The translations under genes and the position numbers were made by a program. DNA of 41,286 bases from a virus: positions 1-41,286 of the IMG/VR virus record IMGVR_UViG_3300025093_000903; one strand, written 5' to 3'. The notes beneath the pieces were generated by a model. It searched no databases and was not told the origin of the DNA. It saw only the letters and a list, made by a program, of their open reading frames with translations. Shown here in pieces: positions 9,208 to 16,941 of the stretch. Within the stretch, counting starts at the first letter, position 1. Each line of letters opens with the position of its first letter.

Positions 9208-9840
9208 TTAACGATCTCTAGTTAACTTACCGCCATCAATGTAGCTTGCTTCATCAAAAGATGTTTTGAGCCACCCGATAGGCACGCTGCCTCGCAAACC
9301 AGACTTTTTAACAAATGTGTAAACCTGCCCAGGACGCTTATATCCGTAGATAATTCTTTCCATAGCTAAAGCCCCCACTGTAAGTTTCAGAGACTTAGGA
9401 TACATGTGAGTAATAACACCTACTGGCCCTACGAAGTCAAATGGAATAAGTACACGCTGCGGAACACCGTCACCAAACTGATGATACTTTGCGTATTCAA
9501 TATCTGTACCAAACTGCATGCGGAACCTACCAGAACGTCTAACCGCCCCCCGTGAATTGTCTTTTGTTAAAGAATCCCGCAACGCACCATTTCGAACCAA
9601 AACACCTTTCCTACCATAACCTTCAGATGTTTTCCAAGCAACCGTTCTAGGCTCTAGAGGCTTCCACGTCCCATACGCATTCGTTTTGAACCGGTTACTC
9701 ATATCGGCTTGAAGCTTTTTCTGAGTCCACTGAAAAACATTATTAAAACCAGCAGCACCCCTACGCTTCATCGCAGTCAAGTGCTTAAGCGTAGAATAAG
9801 GTTTTACCTTAACCTTTACTTTTTTAATCATCCTAGGCAA
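9208..9840 (-). CDS. Tail completion protein (phage virion morphogenesis / Mu gpG-like family)
   Basis: The 210 aa product has the pattern of this family: a basic N-terminus, a helix containing TQKKLQADMSNRF, then WKPLEPRTVAWKT, LVRNGALRDSLT, FGTDIEYAKYHQFG and VPQRVLIPF. Members join the tail to the filled head or complete the tail. The segment after residue 150 (PKSLKLTVGALAMERI and onward) is less typical. The start overlaps the end of the head-tail connector gene by 8 bases, so translation is probably coupled. Order in transcription is connector, this gene, then putative terminator, the common order in HK97-type phages. Confidence 0.75.
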   Translation of the reverse strand: MPRMIKKVKVKVKPYSTLKHLTAMKRRGAAGFNNVFQWTQKKLQADMSNRFKTNAYGTWKPLEPRTVAWKTSEGYGRKGVLVRNGALRDSLTKDNSRGAVRRSGRFRMQFGTDIEYAKYHQFGDGVPQRVLIPFDFVGPVGVITHMYPKSLKLTVGALAMERIIYGYKRPGQVYTFVKKSGLRGSVPIGWLKTSFDEASYIDGGKLTRDR

Positions 9841-10474
9841 CCCTTACACGACGATACTTCCGAAGAGTAAACAACTCCCTGTCAGAAAAACCAGTCTCCA
9901 ACGGTGCAACATTCCTCGTCGTCAAATCCTTCAAACCAACCACATCATCATGCATATTCTGCATCTCACGAGTAGCCGCACGCAACATCAAAATCTTAAA
10001 CGCCTTAATATTCGGACCATCCAACCCAGCCGTATACGTCACCTCAATACGATCATTCGCAAACGCATTAAACAAATCAATACCATAATCCCGAGTCACA
10101 AAATCACGCTCCGCAACCTGAGCCGTCGCCGTAGCAGACGCAGAAGCAGGCGTAATCGAAACAGAAGACACCGAAACAACCGGACTATTATCCAAATACA
10201 ACGTATACATAGGCGTATAAATAATGCCCGGAGAAGTCAACGTGGAAGCAGGATCAGTAGTGTAATTGTAATAGTACTGCTGGTTTACGACACCCCTGCC
10301 CACATCAGGAACACGATACGTTTCCGTAAACTCTGTCTGCTCAACAGGGCGACGCAAATACGCCTCTAACTCAGACTGCAAGCCTTCAATAATAAACTCG
10401 GCAGCGTCTTCCTGAGTGTTCGTGAGCGTAATGTCCATATAGGTGGTAATATCAGAGACTGTAATAAGAGCCAT
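9833..10474 (-). CDS. Head-tail connector (gp6-like adaptor)
   Basis: The 213 aa product begins MALITVSDITTYMDI and has a helical start with AAEFIIEGLQSELEAYLRRP. It continues through a beta-rich middle to a YTAGLD motif and a final helix (KAFKILMLRAATREMQN). This is the pattern of phage head-tail adaptors that dock beneath the portal after DNA packaging. A purine-rich ribosome site (AGGGGGT) precedes the start. It is followed, with overlap, by the tail completion gene. Confidence 0.7.
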   Translation of the reverse strand: MALITVSDITTYMDITLTNTQEDAAEFIIEGLQSELEAYLRRPVEQTEFTETYRVPDVGRGVVNQQYYYNYTTDPASTLTSPGIIYTPMYTLYLDNSPVVSVSSVSITPASASATATAQVAERDFVTRDYGIDLFNAFANDRIEVTYTAGLDGPNIKAFKILMLRAATREMQNMHDDVVGLKDLTTRNVAPLETGFSDRELFTLRKYRRVRVA

Positions 10475-10489
10475 CGCTACCTACCCCCT

Positions 10490-10849
10490 TTAGAACGGCT
10501 CGCCAGACGGCGGTGAAGGATTCCTGCGGCGTCTAGCTGGAGGCTTAGCTTCTGCCCTGCGAGCCTTAGCACGGTCTGTGAGCTTATCCCACCTTGTCCG
10601 AATCTTGGCAGAAAGTTCATCAACGCCAAGATAGGTTAGATCTTGGTTTCTAAGAGCGCCGTTAGCCCTTCGCCGTGCATCAGCACGAGCATCTAGCAGT
10701 GTCTGGGCAGTATCCCTAATCACCATCTGCGCAGAGTTCGGCCTATCCATGCCATTAATCTTCTTAATAGCATCTCTAAGCTTTCTATCAGAAAGACGCG
10801 TCATATCGTCATCGGAAGGAATTTTTACACCATCTAGCAGCAGTGCCAT
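10490..10849 (-). CDS. Small basic phage protein, 119 aa, probably structural
   Basis: The product starts MALLLDGVKIPSDDDMTRLS. It has a helical middle and an Arg/Pro-rich tail (KPPARRRRNPSPPSGEPF) that could bind nucleic acid or capsid. The ATG at 10849 is preferred to an upstream TTG at 10873 because a GGGG ribosome site lies 6 bases before it and the extra residues would come from a run of Ts. It ends 15 bases before the head-tail connector start, so it is probably made with the head-tail genes. The family was not recognised. Confidence 0.55.
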   Translation of the reverse strand: MALLLDGVKIPSDDDMTRLSDRKLRDAIKKINGMDRPNSAQMVIRDTAQTLLDARADARRRANGALRNQDLTYLGVDELSAKIRTRWDKLTDRAKARRAEAKPPARRRRNPSPPSGEPF

Positions 10850-10913
10850 AACAGCCCCAATCAAAAAAAACAATACTGGTACTATGATACCGTATCCGGC
10901 AACGGCATTAATC

Positions 10914-11384
10914 CTAATCTGCCATTTGCTTCAAAAAGCTCCCGTCCAAAAGCATCAAACCAATCGTGGAATAGCCAACAATGTCCAGATAAGTGTCTTC
11001 CACCGCCTCATTCTCTGGCAGACGGCCAGAATCCAGCAGATTCTCCAAACGTGCAACCTTGTCGTGGAGACGGACAATCAGACCACGATGCCCGAACCTA
11101 AGAATGTTCTCGGAACCATAATCTCGCTGCTTATTGCAGAGCGTTTGCCACACAAAATCCTTGTCTAGCGAAATATCAGCATGCTTGGTCATCACCGCTA
11201 GCTGAAACCAAACCTCAGGATCAACCAACTCCTTATTGCCGACAAAATACGTCTCAATAAGCGAATCAATATACTCCCGAATGTCTTCCACCGTAGTGAC
11301 CTGAGCCGACTCGGCCTCCCACACGCTGTCAATATGTGTCAACGCATGATCTTCCCACGTCAACAAATCGTCAATTACCGTCAT
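10914..11384 (-). CDS. DUF1599 / Nmad1-like protein (MazG-like helical fold)
   Basis: This 156 aa protein contains CNKQRDYGSENILRFG, GLIVRLHDKVARLENL and NEAVEDTYLDIVGYSTIGLMLL. This is the conserved K/RDYGxxN, VRxxDKxxRL, EDTxxDIxGY pattern of the DUF1599 family, also called nucleotide-modification-associated domain 1. The family is related to MazG/dUTPase-like all-alpha pyrophosphohydrolases and is often found in phages with modified nucleotides. The acidic residues (DK, EDT, D) would bind a metal. Its start overlaps the stop of the membrane-protein gene in an ATGA, so the two are probably co-translated. The biochemical substrate is unknown. Confidence 0.65.
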   Translation of the reverse strand: MTVIDDLLTWEDHALTHIDSVWEAESAQVTTVEDIREYIDSLIETYFVGNKELVDPEVWFQLAVMTKHADISLDKDFVWQTLCNKQRDYGSENILRFGHRGLIVRLHDKVARLENLLDSGRLPENEAVEDTYLDIVGYSTIGLMLLDGSFLKQMAD

Positions 11385-11701
11385 GACTTCGCACCCTTCG
11401 ACATGCTCAGCTTAAGTGAAAACAGAATCCAAAGAATAGATGAAACTAGAAAAGCGTCCGTGTAACCTATGCCGGGTCGGAACGCCATCAAGTTAGGCCA
11501 CGCAGAATTAGCAATGCTGTTCAAAAACATCAGGCTCAAAGCGCCCGTGCCTGCAAGAAAAGCAAAACCAAAAATACTCTGCAAAACCGTGATAAGCACA
11601 GCCTGCTTGACTACCTGCTGAACATTCTCTTCCAACTCTGTCGAAAGCTTACCGGTGAACCGGCTCCAATCTTCAGCGCCTTGCCTATTTACCATTTTCA
11701 T
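11381..11701 (-). CDS. Small membrane protein, 106 aa, two predicted transmembrane helices
   Basis: A soluble amphipathic N-terminal part (about 1-35) is followed by two hydrophobic stretches: VLITVLQSIFGFAFLAGTGA near 37-58 and AFLVSSILWILFSL near 85-98. The C-terminus is short and basic. The family was not recognised. It lies between the HTH regulator gene (17-base overlap) and the DUF1599-like gene (4-base overlap), so the three look like one translational unit. A role at the host membrane, such as exclusion or lysis control, is possible but unsupported. Confidence 0.55.
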   Translation of the reverse strand: MKMVNRQGAEDWSRFTGKLSTELEENVQQVVKQAVLITVLQSIFGFAFLAGTGALSLMFLNSIANSAWPNLMAFRPGIGYTDAFLVSSILWILFSLKLSMSKGAKS

Positions 11702-12074
11702 ATTCCTTTACTATCTGATGAACCCGCTGACGGGACAACCTATACCGAGCACCGATCTTAGCTAACGTCTCACCGTTAGAGTACTCGCTATAAATCTGAC
11801 TGTTTCTTTCTGCAATAAAATCCTTCGACTTCGGTCCCGGTCTGACAGGACCCCACGTCCAAGAAGAAAGACTTTCTAACAACTGAATCCGGTTAGCAGC
11901 CAATGCGTTCTGCTTGTATCTGGTCCGCATATAACTAACCCAATTGCCCAAACTGATACATTCCCCCGAGTCTAAAAACTCTACGTGATCTGTAGGCACG
12001 ATAGCGTCACCATAGCGTTTCTCATATGCGCATAGGGCCTCGTAATGCTTATGCCATCGCTGTTCATGCCTCAT
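11685..12074 (-). CDS. Helicase-associated-domain protein with C-terminal HTH, probable DNA-binding regulator
   Basis: Residues 6-75 fit one helicase-associated (HA) repeat: W-x-x-H-Y-x-x-L-x-x-Y-x-x-x-x-G, then P, LGNWVSYMRTRYKQN, LxxxRIxLLExLxxWxW. HA repeats usually occur in tandem at the end of large helicases; here a single one is fused to a short HTH (residues about 92-127, with TLAKIGARYRLSRQRVHQIV), which resembles sigma-region-4/resolvase HTHs. The product is 129 aa and is likely to bind DNA. Its own promoter is the best in the window: TTGACA, 17 bases, TAAGAT, 6 bases, ATG. The gene heads the group with the membrane and DUF1599-like proteins. Control of phage gene expression is inferred. 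Confidence 0.7.
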   Translation of the reverse strand: MRHEQRWHKHYEALCAYEKRYGDAIVPTDHVEFLDSGECISLGNWVSYMRTRYKQNALAANRIQLLESLSSWTWGPVRPGPKSKDFIAERNSQIYSEYSNGETLAKIGARYRLSRQRVHQIVKEYENGK

Positions 12075-12080
12075 AGTGGT

Positions 12081-12109
12081 ATCTTAGTAAAGCCCCGACA
12101 CCATGTCAA
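12081..12109 (-). promoter_or_regulatory. Strong leaderless promoter for the HA-HTH gene
   Basis: On the minus strand TTGACA (12109-12104, perfect -35) is followed by a 17-base spacer and TAAGAT (12086-12081, 5 of 6 matches). Six bases later comes the ATG at 12074. The expected start of transcription is the A of ATG, and no ribosome site is present. Confidence 0.75.
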
Positions 12110-12123
12110 GTAAACCCTATAAA

Positions 12124-12525
12124 CTAACTATGCCAATCATCCGGGTACCCGTTGGGTCGTGGCTTATATAGGCTAGCGTTAGCTACCTCACCGGCCAAAG
12201 ACTTAATAGTCTTGTACGCCTCTTGACTACCAACCCGTTCAGACCAATCCACGATATCTTCCCCAACAAACATCTCAATAGCTTCCCAACACCTAATAAA
12301 GTTAGCTCTCTTGTTAGCGGGTATGTTATCTAACAGTTCATCAAAATTATTAGAAAGATTACGTTCGGGCATCAAACCAACAAAGACTGCAATCGCTGCA
12401 GGCAAAGAAAGCCGCTTCTCATCATCAATCGGAACAGTCTCCGCTAAGCCATGCTTACAACAAGCTGCAACCATAAGCAACTCATGCTGCACACCATTAA
12501 GCCTCAAATCCCTCAAAGAAGTCAT
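12124..12525 (-). CDS. Hypothetical protein, about 133 aa
   Basis: The protein was not recognised. It starts MTSLRDLRLNGVQHELLMVAACC and ends PNGYPDDWHS; it is mostly helical and soluble. The frame is open further upstream to a GTG at 12612, but that extension reads through a terminator hairpin, so the ATG at 12525 is chosen: a -10 box TATGAT lies 6 bases before it, with TTGACT 18 bases upstream of that. ATG 12531 is an in-frame alternative. It lies between the ribonucleotide reductase and the HA-HTH gene. Confidence 0.55.
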   Translation of the reverse strand: MTSLRDLRLNGVQHELLMVAACCKHGLAETVPIDDEKRLSLPAAIAVFVGLMPERNLSNNFDELLDNIPANKRANFIRCWEAIEMFVGEDIVDWSERVGSQEAYKTIKSLAGEVANASLYKPRPNGYPDDWHS

Positions 12526-12531
12526 ATCCAT

Positions 12532-12561
12532 ATCATAACGTAAAAAGCGGGGTTCAGTCAA
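12532..12561 (-). promoter_or_regulatory. Candidate leaderless promoter overlapping the terminator
   Basis: On the minus strand TTGACT (12561-12556), an 18-base spacer and TATGAT (12537-12532) precede the ATG at 12525 by 6 bases. The -35 box lies in the loop and arm of the terminator at 12542-12577, so the end of one transcript and the start of the next would be fused in about 45 bases. Confidence 0.5.
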
Positions 12562-12577
12562 ACTGACCAAACCCCGC
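12542..12577 (-). terminator. Rho-independent terminator after the ribonucleotide reductase
   Basis: On the minus strand GCGGGGTT (12577-12570) pairs with AACCCCGC (12554-12547). An inner CAGT/ACTG stem lies inside the loop, and TTTTT (12546-12542) follows. It lies about 150 bases after the reductase stop. Confidence 0.75.
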
Positions 12578-12613
12578 CCTAGACGTGCGATTGCTTTTAC
12601 GGCTACCGGCACG

Positions 12614-12640
12614 TTAGCCGATAATCACAATCTCCTCCTT
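12614..12640 (-). promoter_or_regulatory. Strong ribosome site with a four-codon minigene in the reductase 3' region
   Basis: On the minus strand AAGGAGGAG (12640-12632) is followed at good spacing by GTG ATT ATC GGC TAA (12628-12614). One base after its stop comes GTG 12612, which opens the long frame that runs through the terminator into the next gene. It could be a leader minigene that couples translation to termination, or a remnant. No other feature explains so strong a ribosome site here. Confidence 0.35.
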
Positions 12641-12725
12641 CGGGGTTAGTCAAATTTGCCGGTACACAAATACTTTAACTTCCCAAATTACGCCAGATTG
12701 CAACTTTGCGTATTATAATATCCCG

Positions 12726-14675
12726 TTATCGTACAGGACACGCACCAGTGGCACACTCAGCATCGAACTCTTCATCCGACATGATCGTGGAACCTGAAAG
12801 CTTCTCACCAAGCTGTGACGTAGTGCTGAGCACATGCTCGTACTCTTCCTTCGTCAACTCGCCCATCGGGGCCTGATCGAAACCATGCTCGCTGTGCAAC
12901 AAGAACGAAACAGACTTCATCTCGCTCCAATGCTCCGCAAGGTACTCACGGATACCATCAAGTTCTTCGCTCTTGTAGTAGACAGTCACCGAAATGGCGT
13001 TGTCTGCCCACACCTTCTGGAGACGACGAACGAGATCCATCTGCTCAATCGCAGTCATGTCCTTAGCTTCGATCGTCCCGTCAGGGAACGCACACGGGAA
13101 CTCTACAACAACAGTCCGGTCATCTTCTGAGCCATCAAAGTTGCGGAGAGGCTCAACGTAGAAGCCCTTCGACTTGCAGTAGTTGACAAGAACGTCGGTG
13201 GAAGCCATACGCATACGCTTCACAAAGTACTGGCTAAAGCCGGGGTGAACGCCAGGGGTCACACCCGGGAGAAGGCTCAGCGTGCCAGAAGGCTTGATCG
13301 TGGTAAGGCGTACAGACTCGGGCCAGCCACGCTCTTCTGACCACTCGGCATCAAACTCACGCAGAGCGACATAGGTTTCGTCCAGCCAATCAATCTTTTC
13401 CATGGCCTGCGCCACGCCAGTGATACCTAGGCCGAGACGCATGTTTGTTGACGTGATCTTGTCTGAAGCCGGATCAAGGTAAGACAGCGCCGCTGTCGCC
13501 TTCTGGACCTTGTAAAGCAGCTGTGCTACGTCCTGAAGCTCTTCCTCGCAGCAAATCATCGGTAAGAAAATCTCAGACAAGTTACAAGACTCACGGTTAG
13601 CCAACGGGATTTCAGCGCAAGGGTTAACGCCTACAATCGACGGATCGGGACGCTCTTCGCCCATACGTCCAAACTGGCGTGAAGCTTCGAGGTTGAAGAA
13701 CCCGTACGGCTCACCGTTGCCCTTGTATCCTTCCCAGATAAGCTCCGGCATGTCCTTCATCTGTTCCGGAGAAACAAAAACAGTGTTGTTGGACATGGCT
13801 CGCTCAATCGGAATCTCGCCAAGGTCCCAACGCTTCGCCATCAGGTAATCTTCATCGTCAAGACGGCCAACAGCAATTTCAGCGCTGCGGCGAACGTTAC
13901 CGGCAACAACGATAGAGCCGATGATGTTCATGCAGTCAAGAACCTCAACTGAAGTCATCGTGCGGCCAACAGCGCCGTCAAGGACAGCACAAATCTTCTC
14001 AATACCTGAAACGAGAATCTCGGGACCCGAAGCAGTGCCGCCAAACGTCTTAATCGGAACACCAGCCTTGCGGATCAGGTGAGTAGCGTACGTCATCTTG
14101 CGGGGATTGTCGTCGTCACCCAAGTAGCACTCAAAGACCTTCCGTACCGCTTCACCCCAACCCTCACGGGTATCAGGCACTATGAAATCAGAATCGTCAG
14201 CGTCATGATGCTCAACCCACGCTGAACGCACAACACCCAAACGCTCAGGCTTATCGCAAGAGAAGCCCACACCGCCGCCAAGCATCAGCCGCTCTACGGC
14301 CCAAGAGAAATCCGTGGGCTTCTGAACATCAACAAACCAGCAGTTAACCAGACTGTCGCCACCCAGACGCTTGTTGTTCGGGGTGCCCATCTGCCAAAGC
14401 ATGCGGCCAGCAACGGAAGCCTTCAAGTTGAACAGGTAGTCATAGAGACGGACAGCCTCATCTTCCGACAACTGCGCCCCAATATCCTGGGCGCCGTTAA
14501 CGACACGCTGAATGGTTTCGTGCCATTCCTCAGTACGAACAATTGTGTCGCCCTCAAAAATAGGACGGGCATAGGTTCGCTTGTAAACAATATAGCCTAA
14601 TCCGTTAAATCCCCACGGAGGCATCTTGTCGGCGTATGAGGCGGCATGGTCGTCGGAAATAAAAAAGGGGTCCAC
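12726..14675 (-). CDS. nrdJ: Adenosylcobalamin-dependent ribonucleoside-triphosphate reductase (class II, monomeric RTPR type)
   Basis: The enzyme makes deoxyribonucleotides from ribonucleoside triphosphates, using a B12-generated radical, for phage DNA synthesis. The 649 aa product has C112 in VNCWF, the N-P-C353-A-E355 motif and C364 in ESCNLSE. The 11-residue step between C353 and C364 equals that between C408 and C419 of the Lactobacillus leichmannii enzyme, so C353 is the thiyl radical site, E355 the catalytic acid and C112/C364 the redox pair. The tail CATGACPVR carries C641/C646, which pass electrons from thioredoxin. It is shorter than the roughly 740-residue bacterial enzyme. The start is GTG with a strong AAGGAGA site. 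It lies between head and tail genes rather than with replication genes. The 127 bases upstream hold no clear promoter. Confidence 0.93.
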   Translation of the reverse strand: MDPFFISDDHAASYADKMPPWGFNGLGYIVYKRTYARPIFEGDTIVRTEEWHETIQRVVNGAQDIGAQLSEDEAVRLYDYLFNLKASVAGRMLWQMGTPNNKRLGGDSLVNCWFVDVQKPTDFSWAVERLMLGGGVGFSCDKPERLGVVRSAWVEHHDADDSDFIVPDTREGWGEAVRKVFECYLGDDDNPRKMTYATHLIRKAGVPIKTFGGTASGPEILVSGIEKICAVLDGAVGRTMTSVEVLDCMNIIGSIVVAGNVRRSAEIAVGRLDDEDYLMAKRWDLGEIPIERAMSNNTVFVSPEQMKDMPELIWEGYKGNGEPYGFFNLEASRQFGRMGEERPDPSIVGVNPCAEIPLANRESCNLSEIFLPMICCEEELQDVAQLLYKVQKATAALSYLDPASDKITSTNMRLGLGITGVAQAMEKIDWLDETYVALREFDAEWSEERGWPESVRLTTIKPSGTLSLLPGVTPGVHPGFSQYFVKRMRMASTDVLVNYCKSKGFYVEPLRNFDGSEDDRTVVVEFPCAFPDGTIEAKDMTAIEQMDLVRRLQKVWADNAISVTVYYKSEELDGIREYLAEHWSEMKSVSFLLHSEHGFDQAPMGELTKEEYEHVLSTTSQLGEKLSGSTIMSDEEFDAECATGACPVR

Positions 14676-14802
14676 AGTACGTTCTCCTTGTGGTGTAGTG
14701 ATGTTCTGAAAAGAGGTGGTTTTAGTATTCTAGGGGGGCTGATGTAGCTTCCGGCGTCAAGTTATCACGAGATTGGAAGAAATCAAACCTATTTGCTACA
14801 GA

Positions 14803-15537
14803 TTATTCTGTCAGCTCAGCTAGCCGCCTAGCTAACTCTTCTCTGTTGGAGAACAACAGGAAGATTCCCGCCGCTTGAGTGTTTATGGAAAGGACTCCAT
14901 CTGATTCGTTGTCTAAATAGATGTTAAACAAACCAACTTCTGCAAGCTTTAACAAAATTCCAATCAGTAACAAATCATCTAGAGGGATATTCTTACTAGC
15001 CTTCAAGTATTCGACTAGGAACCCTATTTTAGTGGATGTCTGCCCCATAGTCAACAAGGCTTTCAATATCTCTCCAGAAATAGTTTCCCACTCACCAAAC
15101 AACGCCAACGAAGGCCGAACAGCGTCGTATCTAAACATGGAAGAAGATCTTGCCGACAAGCACACAGCCGCATCCAACGCAGCACCATTCGACTCGTTCA
15201 CAGCAAGAAATAACACCCCATTGTCCTGCAACTCTAACGCTTCCAGAGACTGGCGATCATACAAACAGTCAACCAAACAAAACTCGCTCGCCACACCAAT
15301 AACAGCCTCAGTTTCATCCAACGAATACATATCTTCTCTGGAATCTTTATTCGCCACAGCATGCATCAACAACAACAGATCAAACTTTTCGTTGTCAACC
15401 AGACCATTGCGGGTAACAAGATATTCCACAACATTCGTCAACCCGTACAAAAGAAACGGATCAATCGCCTCCAACAAATCAACATCATGCTGAGTCCACA
15501 CAGGAAACGGAATGTCGTCGTCATCGAATATAGGCAT
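14803..15537 (-). CDS. Hypothetical protein, 244 aa, with leaderless start
   Basis: The protein was not recognised. It starts MPIFDDDDIPFPVWTQHDVDLLEAIDPF, is acidic, and is dominated by leucine-rich helices, ending NREELARRLAELTE. No membrane segment, signal peptide or metal motif was seen. The frame extends to 15603, but the extra residues read through the capsid terminator, so ATG 15537 is chosen; a perfect TATAAT is 6 bases before it. It opens the non-structural cassette that follows the capsid gene and is followed 127 bases later by the ribonucleotide reductase. A role in nucleotide metabolism or host takeover would only be a guess. Confidence 0.6.
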   Translation of the reverse strand: MPIFDDDDIPFPVWTQHDVDLLEAIDPFLLYGLTNVVEYLVTRNGLVDNEKFDLLLLMHAVANKDSREDMYSLDETEAVIGVASEFCLVDCLYDRQSLEALELQDNGVLFLAVNESNGAALDAAVCLSARSSSMFRYDAVRPSLALFGEWETISGEILKALLTMGQTSTKIGFLVEYLKASKNIPLDDLLLIGILLKLAEVGLFNIYLDNESDGVLSINTQAAGIFLLFSNREELARRLAELTE

Positions 15538-15543
15538 GCCCTT

Positions 15544-15549
15544 ATTATA
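15544..15549 (-). promoter_or_regulatory. -10 box of a leaderless promoter
   Basis: Minus-strand TATAAT is followed by AAGGGC and then ATG 15537, the same 6-base spacing seen at the other leaderless starts. The -35 region is poor (a weak CTTTGG or TTGGTT upstream). It lies directly after the capsid terminator, so a new transcript is expected here. Confidence 0.55.
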
Positions 15550-15580
15550 ACAAAGGCCCCCTAAACCAAAGCCGAAAGGT

Positions 15581-15617
15581 AAATAAGAAAACCCCCGGCC
15601 CAAACGGACCGGGGGTT
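15581..15617 (-). terminator. Strong rho-independent terminator after the major capsid gene
   Basis: On the minus strand AACCCCCGGTCC and GGCCGGGGGTT form a long GC-rich stem with a 5-base GTTTG loop (one mismatch-tolerant position), followed by TTTTCTTATTT. It begins 35 bases after the capsid stop and ends the head-gene transcript. Confidence 0.85.
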
Positions 15618-15651
15618 CTCAACTTATCCAACTACCCCGAAGGGACTAGGA

Positions 15652-16941
15652 TCAGCTCGGCTCGGCGTCGAAGGTGACCTTGACGAACGCTTCCGGACGC
15701 TTGACAGCGAGGGCCAGACGCTCTTCAGCAAGCACCACGATGGCGTTGCGGACGAAGAAGTCTGAGTGCTGCTCCGAAATACGGATGGTAGCAGCCTCAC
15801 GGTCGTACAGCTGAGCGCCAGTGCCGAAAGCGCCGACAAGAGCGGTGCCTGAAGCAATAGCAGGAGTGTCGATGACGGGGATACGCCAGACACGTGACTC
15901 AGCGCCACCGGCAACTGACATCGCAAGCAGGTAGGTGCCCTGCGAGTTCTTGGTCAGCTCGATGTCTTCCCAATCTGACGGGTGGACGATGATGCCGGTC
16001 GGCTCGTAGTAGGCAAGGTATGCCAGAGTAGCCGCACGACGGAGAGCATCGGCCTTGGTGTCAGCGACAGGTGAAGTTTCACCTGATGACCATGAGTAGG
16101 TCTGAATGTCGGTGGTGTTGAGGATACCAGTAAGGTCCTCGCCAGTACCGGCACCGTTCAGGATCTGCTCGTCCTCGTGGAGACGGAGACCGTAAAGAAG
16201 CTCGTTGTCGATGATTGAACGCAGCTGCGGCTCATCGGCAAGAACGTTACGGTGGGCAGCTTCCCAGTGAGCGATGGTACGGACCGGAGCCTGCTCACCA
16301 ACGAAAGTCATCGTTGACTGAGGCTTCGCACCAAAGTTACCGCTGGAGTACTCCGGAACAACTGAAGCGTTGTTCGTGAAGCCAGTCTGGCGGAAGTACT
16401 CAACCACGGCGGCGTTAGTAGTACGTGCCGGGAACAGGTCACGGACACGGCTACGACGCTGAGCAATCGGGACAATGCCGTCACGCTCAATCGCACCGAA
16501 GGAAGCAGGATCACCCGTGGGCAGCCCTGAGTAAATGTCCTTCTGGGAAAGTGACTTGGCCTGGAAAGGCGAAACCATGTTTACGCCAGCCTTGCCGCCC
16601 TGAAGTGACTTAAACTCGTCAGAAGCAAGGAAAGCCTCACCAACTGACTTGGCGTGGGTAGCGACTTCGCGCTCAACACCAGCAGCTACCTCAGCGGCAA
16701 CTGACTTGTACTCGGCCTCTGAGGACCAAGCCGAAACGTCACGAAGTGAAGTCATGCCCTCAATGAGGCCCTTCATCTCGTTAATCTCAGCCATGTTTGA
16801 CTGGAAAGCAGCCTTCTTTTCCGCATCAGCGATAACAGTGGTGCCTTCCACCTGCATCGAATCAACGATCTCCTGCTGCTCAGCCATCTTAGCTGACAGA
16901 GCAGTCTTGACCTCGTTGAGCCGACTCTCATCAAAACTCAT
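15652..16941 (-). CDS. Major capsid protein, HK97 fold
   Basis: The 429 aa product begins with a helical, charged N-terminal region (about 1-110, with VKTALSAKMAEQQEIVDSMQ), like the delta/scaffold domain removed by the prohead protease in HK97 phages. It continues with the capsid core: SFGAIERDGIVPIAQRRSRVRDLFPARTT, YFRQTGFTNNASVVPEY, AHWEAAHRNVLADEP and LLYGLRLHEDEQILNGAGTGEDLTGILNT. The last two are hallmarks of the HK97/phage_capsid family. ATG 16941 is chosen over an upstream in-frame ATG at 16998 because TTAAGGAGA lies just before it, the same site seen before the protease gene. A terminator follows at once, so the gene can be expressed at high level. Confidence 0.92.
   Translation of the reverse strand: MSFDESRLNEVKTALSAKMAEQQEIVDSMQVEGTTVIADAEKKAAFQSNMAEINEMKGLIEGMTSLRDVSAWSSEAEYKSVAAEVAAGVEREVATHAKSVGEAFLASDEFKSLQGGKAGVNMVSPFQAKSLSQKDIYSGLPTGDPASFGAIERDGIVPIAQRRSRVRDLFPARTTNAAVVEYFRQTGFTNNASVVPEYSSGNFGAKPQSTMTFVGEQAPVRTIAHWEAAHRNVLADEPQLRSIIDNELLYGLRLHEDEQILNGAGTGEDLTGILNTTDIQTYSWSSGETSPVADTKADALRRAATLAYLAYYEPTGIIVHPSDWEDIELTKNSQGTYLLAMSVAGGAESRVWRIPVIDTPAIASGTALVGAFGTGAQLYDREAATIRISEQHSDFFVRNAIVVLAEERLALAVKRPEAFVKVTFDAEPS

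Noticed and set aside
12526-12612. GTG start giving a 162 aa protein
   Set aside because: The added residues run through the terminator hairpin. Translation from the minigene by coupling remains possible, so the point is kept as a finding.
14690-14770. TTGACG and TAGAAT before the reductase gene as a promoter
   Set aside because: The spacing is 22 bases, too long for a normal sigma-70 promoter.
14921-15493. 190-codon plus-strand open frame
   Set aside because: It is antisense to the 244 aa gene, Ser/Asn rich, without a start signal.
15538-15603. Upstream start for the 244 aa protein
   Set aside because: The added 22 residues would be read from the capsid terminator. TATAAT 6 bases before ATG 15537 fits better.
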